This document shows positions 1 through 11,537 of a stretch of 64,000 nt of DNA, piece after piece (the stretch's first letter is position 1; each line of letters starts with the position of its first letter). The translations under genes and the position numbers were made by a program. Where the stretch lies: the NCBI GenBank assembly GCA_037957365.1, contig JARHVA010001739.1, positions 1,674,001-1,738,000 of the forward strand, read 5' to 3'. The notes beneath the pieces are model-generated. The model had not been told where the DNA came from, ran no database searches, and saw only the letters and a list, made by a program, of their open reading frames with translations. The stretch is from Torreya grandis. Taxonomy: Eukaryota > Streptophyta > Pinopsida > Cupressales > Taxaceae.

Positions 1-1197
1 TTTTGACACTACATTAAATGTTGTGGTTTTTTACTTCGTAGGTTCTGTAGGTTTGACCTTTTAGTTTGGTTTGATATGAAACTTGGTATTGGATGAAACC
101 AGTGTGTTTGCTACATATTTAATCTTGTTTAAGGAAATAATCTTATTCAAGGAAATAAGTTTCAATTTATGATCATGAACAACATGGCATAAGTTATCAA
201 AATATTTTAACTTTTTGAACATAATGGACCATGTAATAGGGAAAGCAAGATTTACTTGAATATGTCTTGAAATTCTTTATCTACCATCATATTTATCATT
301 GTGGCCAATATATCTCAAAACATATGCATTGATAGGTTCATTGGTTCCTTATTTGATATTCATAATTTGAGCATATGACATATTTTCAGTGATGTTGATA
401 GAGAAATGTGATAGGAACTGATTAGTTATAAGTCTGAATGACCTTACTAATTGGAGTGGTAAATCATAAAAACATCATAAATCATAGTATTTTAAGCTCA
501 TTGGAAATAATCTAGTCAAAAGTTTATCATTAGAGGCATGATCAAGACATGTCACATATAAAGATCAAAGATGTTGTTTAGGATCACCCTTGACATAATA
601 AAATGTGAACTTGGTTGAAACAAAACCAATTGTCAAGGGGTGTAAATATATTTAAAGTTCAAGAGGATTATGTAACTCATCTTTCAAATTAATAGCATAA
701 GGTGATTTCATAGAATTTTTCTCCATGTTAGTAACCTTAGCTTTCAAAAATTTTATAGTTTGTATAAGATCTTGTACATTTGGATCACTAAGGTTTGAAT
801 TTTGAGAACTCATCAAAGAGGATATACCCATGATTTGAGTTAATATTGGCATTGAAACCAATAATTGGGTTGGAGTGGTAATGGTTCCCATGGAGGATGT
901 AGCAATAGTAGGATTTGTTTTAGGTAATAATGGTGTAAACACATAACATGTGCCCCCACTAGATGTAGCAATCGATGATGTGCTCAACGGAAGGCTCATT
1001 GGTATGGAATAAATTGTAGTGTCACATAAGGATTCACCATCAGTAGGTGAGGATGTCTTAGCCTTAAGATGTTTATTGATCTCATCTCTTTTAACATACA
1101 TAAATGCATCCATTAAGGTTTTGTTATTATTGAGATGATTGACTAGTGATTCCTTATCTTCCATTTGAAAATGATTTTTGTGATTAACATTTTCCAT
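1..1197 (-). pseudogene. Ty3/gypsy gag remnant, N-terminal part
   Basis: A minus-strand open frame of 181 codons starts at the ATG ending at 1197 and stops at 652. The same frame, or frames linked by small indels, continues to the window edge with scattered stops. After the first stop it reads KFTFYYVKGDPKQHL and then a stretch resembling CLDHASNDKLLTRLFPMSLK. This matches the Retrotrans_gag core (a DP..HL motif followed by a short helix and an F/W position). Further on it reads LVRSFRLITNQFLSHF, which fits the 'F..L...F...F' part of that domain. Gag packages element RNA in the cytoplasm. The first 180 residues are Ser/Thr-rich and act as the usual unstructured N-terminus. The start is supported by the PBS-like site about 110 bp upstream. 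The 3' part of the element lies outside the window. The gene is dead because of several in-frame stops. Confidence 0.75.
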
Positions 1198-1305
1198 TGC
1201 TTATAAATAAAAAACTTAAGAATTTGTAATAATAATTTAAAGAAAATAGAAGACAAAAAATAGTAAATCAGGAAACTCTAAGGAACATTAGGGTTTTGAG
1301 ACCAA

Positions 1306-1322
1306 AGATTAGATTCACCAAA
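1306..1322 (-). other. PBS-like site and LTR edge of the gag element
   Basis: Read on the minus strand, an LTR-type end (AACA) at 1323 is followed by TTTGGTGAATCTAATC, which looks like a gypsy primer-binding site. A similar TTTGGTG motif follows an AACA end at 24701-24710. Position and order (LTR, PBS, gag) are right for a minus-strand 5' LTR. The tRNA that would match was not identified. Confidence 0.45.
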
Positions 1323-2018
1323 TGTTGAAACCTAAAATTGAATTAGGGGGGATATAGGGTTAATAATATATAAATAGTTCAAGCACAAGGGTAATAAACT
1401 AATCTATATAAGGTTAATTATTATAAAACTTGTATAAATAATATTTTGAATTTATAAAACTGAGATTGATAAATTATAGTAAAGTACAACTATTGAAAGA
1501 TATTGCAATAAATAAGAAATAATGGTAGTTAGCTAGTTTATTATGCATAGGTACATTTGGACTAGAAACAAGTGTAAACTATGCAGGATCAGTGCCCTGA
1601 GTTAGTTGTCAAATTTTATAAATTGTACTTTTGTAACCATGGACACTACTGTTAGATTTGGACACCACCATTGAGGCTAGTATCTAACTGTGATGTAGTT
1701 GTCTAGTATGAAATAATGTCTGGATCTAAATGTGATCAAATTTATTGTTATAGGTTTTCTATCACCTTTATGCTAATGTACTTAGATCTATGACATAGGT
1801 TTTTGCTCTTTGCTTATTTGATCAAACCCTAGGTCTTCACCCTTGGAATGATTTTATCAAAAAATGGGTTAGTAAGCTTAGGGTGTTGACCTGCCACAAA
1901 GATCCCTATATCAATAGGCACTACCTATAGAGCCAATATTCTAAGGAGAGATTCATACTTATGTATTTATCCCCTATGTATGGAAAATTGTGTGCACACG
2001 GGTGGAATATACTATTAT
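1323..2018. other. No gene seen; probably the 5' LTR of the minus-strand gypsy
   Basis: AT-rich sequence without open frames. By position it should hold the LTR of the gag element at 1-1197, whose 3' end is at 1323. I could not place the other LTR end because no second copy of it lies in the window. Confidence 0.3.
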
Positions 2019-2180
2019 AGATACCCATATTTGGTAAAAGCATAGTTTCATAATATGTTGTTATAGACTTTATATGTATATACCTCTTAACCAAAAATTA
2101 GATATCTAGTGACAAGGTCTTGTATGAACCTATTTGATTCCATCTCATTTCAATTTATTTATCTACCCTTTGGTCTTGTA
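2019..2180 (+). repeat. Third, partial copy of the start of the 3.5 kb repeat
   Basis: Starts with AGATACCCATATTTGGTA and follows the same order as 4246-4405 and 11541-11700, including TTAGATATCTAGTG and CTACCCTTTGG. The similarity begins at the same base in all three copies. This suggests a true element end (probably an LTR start) and not a random breakpoint. It fades after about 160 bp. Confidence 0.6.
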
Positions 2181-2588
2181 TTTTGATACCACCAATGTGT
2201 GGCATCCAACCCACAATTATAAGACTATTTATGTCTTATCATGAACTTAATAGTTCATTGCCTAGGAATCCATAATTCATTATCTCAAATTCATGCCAGT
2301 CTCATTATCAAAATTCTTTATTCATGTCAATGGTTGATGATGATTTTAAATATTATAAATCCCAGGAACATTTCATGCCATCAAAATCAAAACATGGAAC
2401 CATTCCTTAAACCCAAACTCTTCATTTCACAATACTTGTCTTCTATGTGGACCCTTGAAGGGAAAAGTGAAATTTCACTTAATAAGGCTTCTTTCCACTT
2501 GCTCAATCTTTACAAAATACTTCAAACACTTTATTAGAACCACCAATACTCAACCAAAAGATTACAACCTTTTAATCTTTCTCAAACA
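2181..2588. other. No gene seen
   Basis: AT-rich spacer between the partial repeat and the LTR at 2589. Short open frames here have no recognisable domain and are not supported. Confidence 0.4.
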
Positions 2589-2952
2589 TGTTGGTGTAGT
2601 GCTTTTTCCCATTGGGTTTTGCCTACACGGTCGTATGGCCATTCTATCTTATTTAATCTTCCTTAGGTTAGTTATAAAGGGTCCATATGATAATTATATT
2701 TAATTTTAATTAGTTAACTAAGAAAATTAGAGGCTTTATCATGTTTCCCTAATTTTCTCTATATGTACCCCACTTTTCCTTTTTGGAAGGTTAATGAAGA
2801 ATCTCTCAATGAAGAATCAACTCATTCATATTTTGCAATAGACAGGTTAATGCATATGTTTCCTCTCTTAGAATTTTAGAGCTCTCACACTACCTCACAA
2901 GACTCAACATTGATTGCGTGAAATCTATTTAGAGATCTAGCACACTCTTTCA
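2589..2952 (+). mobile_element. Copia-type 5' LTR
   Basis: The 3' end is fixed by a PBS that starts at 2953: the LTR ends in TCTTTCA and is followed at once by TGGTACCAGAG. The 5' end is my estimate, at TGTTGGTGTAGTGC, the first TG start that gives a normal copia LTR length (364 bp). The stretch 'cccattgggttttgcc' near the start is typical in style of copia LTRs. There is no polypurine tract before 2589, which agrees with this being the 5' LTR. No matching 3' LTR was seen. Confidence 0.5.
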
Positions 2953-2969
2953 TGGTACCAGAGTTATCC
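2953..2969 (+). other. Primer-binding site
   Basis: TGGTACCAGAGTTATCC differs by one base in its first 11 from TGGTATCAGAG, the copia PBS complementary to the 3' end of initiator tRNA-Met. It lies directly after an LTR-type CA end. Confidence 0.65.
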
Positions 2970-3239
2970 TGATAGTCTCATGCATCAGACTCCCTGGTAA
3001 GATCCTCCATGCATTCACCTTGCTAGTTTTTCTTCTATCTTAGCCACCATTTTTGACCTTGAAGACATTTTATTAATCTAACTCAAAACTCATGTCATAA
3101 GGCCTTTGATGAAAAATCTATTTGTATATATTTTTTGGGTCTTTTGATATCTAAAATGGGTTGTTTTTAGATTTTTGAGAAAGTTCATAGATTTTCCTAA
3201 AAATAAATTTCTTCCATCTAGTCAAATGTCCATACAGAT

Positions 3240-3740
3240 GAAGTAATCAAGCCTTCAAACCTCGGTTTACTCTCTGTAGACCAACTTACTTGTAGACAAA
3301 ATCAAGTTTTCAGTATTACTTTACTTCCAATTTGTGAAGTTAAGTGGTCCAAGAAACCCAAATTACACTGCTTGGAAGTAATCGGTCTTCTCCAACACCA
3401 CAACTGGATGCAATCAGGCTTCTCAATCCCAACAACTTGATCATAGACCAAATCAGGTTTTCTGAGTTGCTTTACTTCAAATTTATGAAGTTAAGTAAAG
3501 CAGTCCAAGAAACCCAAAATACACTACTTAGAAGTAATCGAGCTTCTCCAACTCAACTACTTCGAAGTAATCAAGATTCGACAGTGGCATTACTAATCTC
3601 TAGCAGTAGTAAAGTAGTTGGATAAATAAAAAATACACTACAAAAAGTAATTGGGCTTCTCAACCTCAACTACTTCAAAGTAAGCAGGATTCAATAGTGG
3701 CATTACTAATCTCTAGTAACAGTAAAGCAACTAACAAAAC
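3240..3740 (+). repeat. Degenerate tandem repeat with short open frame
   Basis: Two overlapping duplications. About 3300-3400 and 3455-3550 share a segment of about 100 bp containing 'tccaagaaaccca'. Then 3545-3630 and 3652-3735 share a segment of about 85 bp containing 'ggcattactaatctcta'. A 93-codon open frame (3344-3625) spans them and contains the repeated peptides VQETQ and LRSN. It is probably a remnant of the leader or gag of the element whose LTR ends at 2952. No known domain was seen. Confidence 0.5.
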
Positions 3741-4245
3741 CTAATCAACACTGCAAGAACTTGTCCATTTTTTACCATTTTTGAAAAGGGTCCAGGAATA
3801 TGTGGGAGTAAGAACTTATAAATGCTATAGATTTCAATCATATCTCCTTTTTGGGTGTTATTTTTTTAAAAGTGCATATTTTCTCAAGCTCTACACATTG
3901 ATGACATTGTTTTAGGACTTTTGTAATATCTATTTTTACATAGTGTAATAGCTTAAAAATCTCTTCAAACCTTTCTACCTTTCTTCTTGGATGCATTATC
4001 GGTTGTGCCTGATGTCCCTCTCATACTTTCTCACATTGATTGCTCATTGATGCATTCTCGACTGTTCTCGTTATTTAAGACTAAGTGTGTGTGCATTGTA
4101 ACTTCAAGGGAGGTATTCTTGATAGTTCAAGGGGTACTTTTACTATGTCATTTATTTATTTTTTCATTTCAATTCTGCAATTTGTCTCATTCTAATTTGC
4201 ACTAATGGATCTAAACATTGAACAACTCATACCATTTAACTATCT
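3741..4245. other. No gene seen
   Basis: AT-rich sequence between the tandem repeat and the first copy of the 3.5 kb segment. A 72-codon open frame at 3987-4205 has no recognisable feature. Confidence 0.4.
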
Positions 4246-7200
4246 AGATAGCCATCTTTGGTATAAATGTAGTTTCATAGTATGTTGTTATAGCTTTTAG
4301 ATGTATAGACCCCTTGAAGAAAAGTTAGATATCTAGTGGCACAGTCTTGTATGGAATTCTTTGTTTCCATCTCATTTCACTTGATTTATATACCCTTTGG
4401 ACCTATATATTGTTAAATCTTGTTTATCCAATGTATTTTAGGGATCCCTACTAACATTTTAATATCCTCTTTGTGTTTGTAGCCTCAAGACACCTAGATC
4501 CATTTTGGACTCTTGCATTGATACAAGTGTCTAGACTTATATTTTTATCATTTTTCATATCTTTCATTTTAAGACTATTTATTTTGTCCCATTTGCTTAT
4601 TCTATTGTTGGATTTTCACATGCCATTATTTCTAAATTGAAATCAAGATATTCCTATATATACAAAAGTTATAGCCTTATTACAACGAGTTATGTGATCA
4701 AGTAACTTTCATAATTAGTACTAATAATTTATATTTTAAGCTATCAAACTACATTATGGTACTGAATTGAATATCTAAATCATTCAAAAGGTCAATCCAC
4801 TCTTGTATCACTTGTACCAAGGGTTACAAAAGGAAAAAGAGAATATAGTTGCATAGTTATAATTCCACACACATGCATAGGAAGGAGAACACATGCGAGT
4901 TTGAGGCCCTATTTATATTAGTGGCTATGTAGACAACACTTATCAACAACTAAGGGTTTTTTAGGGTTAGTTGGACTCACATTCTAACCCCTTTTTACCA
5001 AGTTACAAGAAGCCCAAGGAAAAAAAATAGGGTTTCTCTTATCAGCTGGATCTCATGTATAAAAGAATATATTATGAAGTACCAAACATTTATACAAGTG
5101 ACAATGCATGTCTAGTGGAAATTTAGATCCATTCCTATGTGTATTTTGGATTGGACACCTGCATCGAAAATAGACTCTTGCATGAATGTAACTATCCTTG
5201 GTTGATGTAAGCATGTATAGGGTAAAAACAATCAAAATAAATACTAGTTAGATCTCAGGGTCCAAATATTATTTTGTAACAATCTTAGATCACTATAATA
5301 GTCTAGATCATAGCTTTGAATAAGATATGATCTCTTTATCCCTTGGTTACTTTTTACTTTTTGTATTTATTACATATGTGTGGAATGGATAAATTGATTT
5401 AATTTTATTGTTGAATTCTAAATATTATCTTATTACATTCAAACAAATTTTATGGCTTGCATGTTTTCTTGGGAAATCCAAAAAGCATAAAAACAACTAT
5501 ATGATGATGCATGCAGTGATCTAGCTTATAATTTGAAAAATATCACTCATGGGCTACTCTTTGAATGCTAGATGAGAAAATGAGAAGGCTTAGACTTGTA
5601 TTTATACCACACCTTTTGAAAATATCTCATGAGAGGGTTTAATTAGATAAATAGGCCGACCCATAGGTTTTGAATCATTTTTAATTTAGATGACTTTTAG
5701 CTACTGGACACCAGATAAATATCTAGACACTACATTCGATGGTAGTGTCCCTCTGTGGTTGATAGTGTCTAAAGGGATAGAAAATAGGTATTGATCTAAA
5801 ATTGATAGTGAATGATGTGTATTTGGTTTTAATCTTTCTGTGTAGTACAAGAGATCTAGGTCATCATAATATTATGGATTAGACTAAGAGATAAATATTT
5901 ATGCTCAGTGAGATGTTGAATGTGAGCCTTTTAGCAGTAGGGAGGTCTAAAACTGAAGGATAGAGCCATGATTGATATTTGTCAAATGTAGAAGACTAAG
6001 ATGTTATAAATATTCAATTTTAGTGTCTATAGAAATAATCATGTGCACATGTACTTTATTTAGGATTGATGTGACTGTGGTGAGTAGTGCATGTAACACC
6101 GTTGTTGTTCCTAAGGCCAAGGCTGAAATAAGAACTTGTGCATTACTTCCAGCAGAGAAGACAATGCTCTAGCATCAAAGGTTAGGCCATATTGGTGGAA
6201 ATGGTTTGCACATGTTGTGGATTAGAGATACAGTAAAAGGGATGGATAATTGACCCTTGGACTTTGAATTCTGTGAGTATTACATCTATGGCAAGTAGAC
6301 TCTGTTAAAATTATATACAAATGTTAAATGGAAAAGTGGAATCTTATAAGTGATCCATAATGATGTTTTTGAACTCGTATATGTCCCATCACTAAACAAG
6401 TTTAACTTTTATTTACCTTTCATAAATGATTACTCTCACAAGACTTGGATATACTTCATCTCAAATAAACCTGAAGTTATCAATAAATCCAAGGAGTTAA
6501 AATCTCTTCTGGTGAATTAGATGGAGAAGAACATCAAAGTGTTGTGCACAAACAACGAGGATGAGTACTACTCCAAAAAAATTGACAAATTTTATATATA
6601 AACTGATATTATAAGACAAAAGACAATTCCATACACACCACAATAAAATGGAATTGCAAAATGAATGAAAAAAATATCATAAATTATAAACATATTACTT
6701 AAATTCATTTAAAAATTCTTTTATAACTTACCAACTTTACATTTAATAAAATGCAAAATCAAGTGCAAGTAGTTTTAATTTTCATTTTTATGATTAAATA
6801 ATTTAATAGTGATGTTTGTCTATTTTTATTTTTTTTAATTTGAATGATTCATACAATGAATCATCAACAAAGTTCTCTTGTCTGCTCACCCATTTTTTCC
6901 CCGGTGTCAATCGAGGAAGGGCGGTTGAACTGACCACCCGTTTTACAATGAAGGGGTTGAAAAAATGTAACTATCCCGAATCCCACCTTGCCGAGCATGT
7001 GTCTCAAATTCTCTGCATGACTCACGTGCTTCAATTTTAGCTCCATTTCATGAACGGCTGTCGTTCATGTTTTTTTTCAAATACGCACGTGGTAAATTAA
7101 AAGTGCAACGAAAATCAACACCAGCATCAATGGTACAAAGCTGTTGCATTTTAAAATCATGATAGCAGATTTATGCCAGAAAATTCAATATCTAAAATGG

Positions 7201-7766
7201 ATATTATTGGTATACTGAGCATAGGGAGGACTAGACCATTTCATCCATTAAATTGTGGAGTGGATGAACCAAACTATTCAATAAGTAGCCTTTCCATTGC
7301 TGATAGATACTCATACTTGCACTTGTCTATTCTCACCTAAAGCAAACCAATTTTATTCGACTGATGTTGACAGAATTCTGTAACATGTGACGGGATGATT
7401 TTCAAATCAGTTGTTTCGATTACTTTCATCAAACTTGAATAATGTTTCATTAAAGCTTGTGCGGCTACATATAATGAAAGGTCACCACTCCCATCACATA
7501 ATTTCCTCTATTTTGAAAGTTGTGCATCTTAAAAATTGTTTTTTTCTTTTCTTCTCTCCTCTCTTCTTTCTCTATGAGTAAATTGATAATTACATGTTAA
7601 CTATCTAGTACTAGTTTAAAGGTGAGGGTCACCCTCTGATATTACAGATCGGGAACATGTCATGAAACAAAAATTAAAGTGTCAATATATTGAGACTATG
7701 GATGAATGGAAACAATAAAATGGATTCTAGGACCTCAATATCTTATCCTAACATTAACGATATTAC
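4246..7766 (+). repeat. Large direct repeat, copy 1 (decayed copia element)
   Basis: This segment is collinear with 11541-15004 and similar over its whole length, about 93-95% by eye, with indels. It starts at the same base as the partial copy at 2019. The first part has no coding and may be LTR and leader. The middle holds a copia integrase remnant (6110-6740). The tail of about 1 kb is non-coding and partly GC-richer, with CACGTG at 7023-7028 and a hairpin CATGAACG-5-CGTTCATG at 7049-7069. Copy 1 has about 87 bp near 6875-6962 that copy 2 lacks, while copy 2 has about 37 bp at 14240-14276 that copy 1 lacks. The two copies have therefore lost different pieces. Confidence 0.8.
6110..6740 (+). 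pseudogene. Ty1/copia GAG-pre-integrase and integrase remnant, copy 1
   Basis: One frame, with several stops, reads through the GAG-pre-integrase motif (HQRLGHIGGNGLHMLW, with the leading Trp codon now a stop) and then an integrase core. Visible pieces are FYLPFINDYSHKTWIYFIS (the 'FIDDYSR..W.Y' part), KVLCTNNEDEYYSK (normally TDNGGE) and IPYTPQ-stop-NGIAK (normally 'PQQNGVAER'). The catalytic Asp of TDN is Asn here and the DDE Glu is gone. With the stops, this makes the enzyme dead. Integrase would insert element cDNA into chromosomes. No gag lies upstream and no reverse transcriptase downstream, so only this slice of pol is left. Confidence 0.8.
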
Positions 7767-8480
7767 ATCATCGATATTATTATTTTTTATAAATATTATT
7801 TAGAAAAAACATCAACCATGAATGGCTTTAATTTATAATAATTAACAAATTAAAAAAATCAACATAAAATGTGAAGTTCAATTCCAAACTATGTGAATGG
7901 TAAAAAAAGCATTTACAATACATTAAAGTCAAGTTAGTTGGATGCAGTGCATAACCTTGAAGGTTGACAAGTAGTGCAATTCCAAAAATGTAATGTTTCG
8001 AGACTTTTGTTTGAGATTTTTTCACAAATCAAAATACTCGTGACCTCTATAATTGTAAAGCTTATAACATTATCCTTCACCATTTGTTTAATGATGGATT
8101 CATGGTTTTAGGTCATTTTGAATTGGAGATATACTTGGTTGTGATATTTTGTAAGTCAATTGTTGGTAGAGTGCTCACAAGTGTTGGTGAAGATAGAAGG
8201 CGTATTAAACACCATTGGGGTTAAGAAGGGTTGTTGACTCTACCGTGTGCTTTTTGCTCTATAACATAAATGAGCTTGAAAAAATTATATATTGGGGTTA
8301 AGAAGGGTTGTTGACTCTTGGTTGCTTGTAGATACAAGATACAAAATACTAGTTAGCTACGTTTATGAAATAAAATACTTTATCTAACATTATACCAAAA
8401 TCAAATGCCAAACTAAACCATGATACTTACATGTGGCTTTGATGGTTGCCTCATCTACTAGTGTCAGTCCCATATGAGAA
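7767..8480. other. No gene seen; short direct repeat
   Basis: AT-rich. A perfect repeat of about 27 bp that begins ATTGGGGTTAAGAAGGG and ends TTGACTCT lies at about 8213 and again at about 8292. No coding signal was found apart from the PMD-linked area further right. Confidence 0.5.
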
Positions 8481-8590
8481 TTGTCACCTACATCTCTACC
8501 TATATCGCCTTCTACATCTCCTTGTGCCATAGGAATGGCAACTAGAGGGGAAACTACGATAGGGAACAATAATGGCCACCATGATCTCAC
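8390..8590 (-). pseudogene. Short open frame downstream of the PMD remnant
   Basis: A 66-codon minus-strand frame lies about 240 bp 3' of the PMD remnant. It has acidic Gly/Asp repeats (GDVEGDIGRDVGDN). It could be the C-terminal tail of the same transposon protein, because such proteins often end in low-complexity tails, but this is inference only. An opposite-strand frame at 8481-8744 overlaps it and has no better support. Confidence 0.25.
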
Positions 8591-8829
8591 CCACCACTAT
8601 GTATACACATCTTTGCATCTTGCATCATCCCTTGTAGCCAAGAGAACCATGAGATATCTCTCATCACCAGGATGTGAAGCTAGATCTATAGGTGTGGGTG
8701 TTGGCCTATCATGGGGCTTATGTCAACTCTGCATTGTCCAATGACATGGGTAGGGTGCCGATGTAACTCTATACTCTATACCTAATTTTCATAAAATATG
8801 GTCATACTAAAACAATTCATATACTTTGA

Positions 8830-9640
8830 GATTTCAATTAACTAACCACATGATAATCTGTATCCTCTGAAGCTCATGCCCATCCTTAGGCCATCCAATA
8901 AATATCCTTTATAAATGACATATAATATGATCTGATGTCAATCTATCTAAAATAATGTAGTACTCCATCATGGTGTGGAGTCTACCATAGGGAAATACCC
9001 ACCAATTTGCAAACATTTATGGATGGGCCCACCCAACTAGGGGTCCACCAACTGATCATACCATTGTAATGTGCTCAAATTCCCAAACATGTAGGAGAGT
9101 CCCCACTCCAATGCCTCCAGCATGATTCTCTAGTGCAAATCTGTACAAATATCTATATAAGTGGATTAATATAGTGTGACCATAAAAATATCTAGTATGA
9201 TCCATTATTATGTGTTGAACTATATGGTACATTCAATATGAAATCCTAACTGTGTCACCCTCTACTATTATGAATTAAACCAATAAAACATAGATAAATT
9301 TCTACAATTGTTGAACATGAGCTTTGATAATGCTATCAAGATGAATCATCATACTCAGCTCTACATTTGGATCCCTTTGGCAATTGAAATATATGTGAGA
9401 TCAATGAATATAAATAGTGATAACATCTCTAACAACCTATACTCTCTCACCTCTAAGGAAAGTCATAAAGAGATAATAAGCCATAAAATATGATCCACAT
9501 CCTCTAATTTGATCATCATCTCCCCTATTGGGAGCCAAAAAGTATAGGTATCTAGGTTCCACCACTTAGCTAGGGATGTGAAGAGGTAGACATCACATGT
9601 AATCTATCCTAATTGGACCACATGACCCAACCCTACCCGA
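8830..9640 (-). pseudogene. Plant mobile domain (PMD, MAIN-like) remnant
   Basis: Read on the minus strand, the right-hand end codes for a segment like KWWNLDTYTFWLPIGEMMI and then KLEDVDHILWL. This is the start of the plant mobile domain ('RW...THTFHLP.GEMT.TLEDV..LLGL'). After some decay it reads YFYGHTILIHLYRYLYRFAL and NHAGGIGVGTLLHVWEFEHI, matching the 'LA.LYR.L..A....GG..LL.LQ.WAWERI' block. Finally it reads EYYIILDRLTSDHIIC, matching 'YR..LD.L...QV.W.PY'. Three motifs in the right order over about 270 codons make the assignment good. PMD proteins are found in plant transposons (MULE-related and gypsy) and in a few domesticated genes such as MAIN. Stops and frameshifts show this copy is dead. 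No transposase or LTR was seen next to it. Confidence 0.75.
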
Positions 9641-9644
9641 TCTA

Positions 9645-11525
9645 TAATGGCCTAGTCGGCCTCACCTAAACCCAACTCTGCCAGAGTAGAAAAATGTCTA
9701 CCATGCCAAAATTACTGAATATGCACATCTTTATATAGCTAAAAAAATTGTGTCATCGTATTTCAGTCTAAAATACAAATGTTATAGTTAGTATTTAGAA
9801 AAATTAAAATATAATAGCATCAAACACTAGCATCAACTCATGAGGTAATACTAAATGCTTGTGTTTAAACCTGGATACTAGCATCAAGATATCAACACAA
9901 GTGTCTCATCCTTCAACGGAAGTACCCATCGATCCACCAAAATAATTTTTTTTTGCTAAAAATTAAACAAATTCAATATTTTAAAATTACCAGTCAATTG
10001 ATAGTTAAACCTACTTATCGGTCATCAATTTTTATGGCCGGTTAGGGTTGTATAGATACATTAAATCACACTAGACAAGAGGCTATACCATGTGGCATTA
10101 TTTTCTTCTATTCAAAGCCAAAAAAATTTCAAAGGTTCAAAGTGAAAATGAGTTCCAATTTTTATTCAAAGTACCTAATATACACATTCTAAAAGAACTT
10201 CAAATACACATATCTTGAATACTGGTTGTCCAAATTCAAAACTACGACTTGCACTGGAATCCAGGCAATGAGCCCTTTCATATTATACAAATTTTGAACA
10301 CTTTCGATAATTACCAAAAATTACTTACTTTTCTTACTTACATGGCTATTATTAGATATCCCAATTGTCACTAAAACAAGGTTATATTCTTCGATACTAA
10401 TACTATCAAGGTACAAATGGGTTACAATATACACGAGATTATCACTTTTTCCTTTCACGATGAGGTAACTAGTAGGTACTATTTCCCTTCATCCCAAAGC
10501 GGGGCATCTTAGTATGGACATGTTATAGAAACATTTTATTCATAGTTTTTTTTAGTTTACACATTATCCAGATTCAGTGAGAGGGTATGACATGATTGCA
10601 TATCCTTCACATCATTTAGTGTTTCAGATTCAGTGGGGGTATATTTTGGAAACATGTCCTCCACACTTATGACATACCAAAACTTGCCATATCTCTTTCA
10701 CAACATATGATTTAGATACATATTTGGGTCATCTCTATATACACTGGTGTTGTTATTGTACATAGACTACTTTATCCACACTAGATATGACAAGGGGAAT
10801 GAATAAGGTTTCATTCCTTCTATTTACTCAGACACTGATCTATCTTATAGATTCACCAAATTACTATGGATTGTTACTACACCACAAAATTTTATGCATT
10901 GATACCTATTTTGGACTATTACAGACTATTAATAAGTCTTACCCATATATAGTGGTTAGTTATTTTTGATTAGATTGAAGTGATTAAATCATCCAATCTC
11001 ACCAATATTTTGAGAGAGATTGATTACATCACTCATCCTATATTGGGCTATATATACATATATTTTTACACTCGAGTGTGTTAGTTGTGAAATGATACTT
11101 TTGACAACTGAAGCACTAGTCTTCCTATTCTGAGTTAGGGGCATGATCACCTCCCAACTCTCCCTGCTCTAGGTATGGCACCATGAAGGTGCAACCCAGT
11201 TTACCACTTATGAGTTCACTCATCTTCTTGGCCAAAATATGGATGAGGTTACAAGTTCCCTTCTCCAGTGCTTTAAATCCATTACTATATAGCATATGCA
11301 TATGTTTATTCTATCCATACACTTTATTTATGATACTTTTCATTATTGATCGTATATAAATCATAAATGTTGATTAATTTGTGTCATACTCTAAATTGCA
11401 AGAAGTACTCAAATGAAAAATTCAAGGAAATCTCATGTAAAAAACAAAGTGTGTTGTCCACACTGTGATATGGATTTTATTTTCGGTTAAACTAGTAATT
11501 TCAATTTTTTGTGCATTAATAGATT
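9645..11525. other. No gene seen
   Basis: About 1.9 kb of AT-rich sequence. 'cagattcagtg' occurs twice (about 10570 and 10625). Around 10990-11090 there is a CCAAT followed by tatatatacatatat, promoter-like in look but with no gene attached. No coding motif was recognised on either strand. Confidence 0.4.
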
Positions 11526-11537
11526 AAAGGGGGGGAA
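11526..11537 (+). other. Polypurine tract next to an LTR start
   Basis: AAAGGGGGGGAA lies directly before TGCAGATACCC, the conserved start of the 3.5 kb repeat. This is what a plus-strand primer site before a 3' LTR looks like. The internal region that should precede it is not recognisable. Confidence 0.5.

Noticed and set aside
6816..7046. Two overlapping opposite frames (74 and 60 codons) in the tail of the large repeat
   Set aside because: Copy 2 of the repeat lacks about 87 bp of this region and does not keep either frame, so neither is likely to be a gene.
10990..11090. CCAAT and TATA-like promoter
   Set aside because: No coding sequence follows within reach, and such words are frequent in AT-rich DNA.
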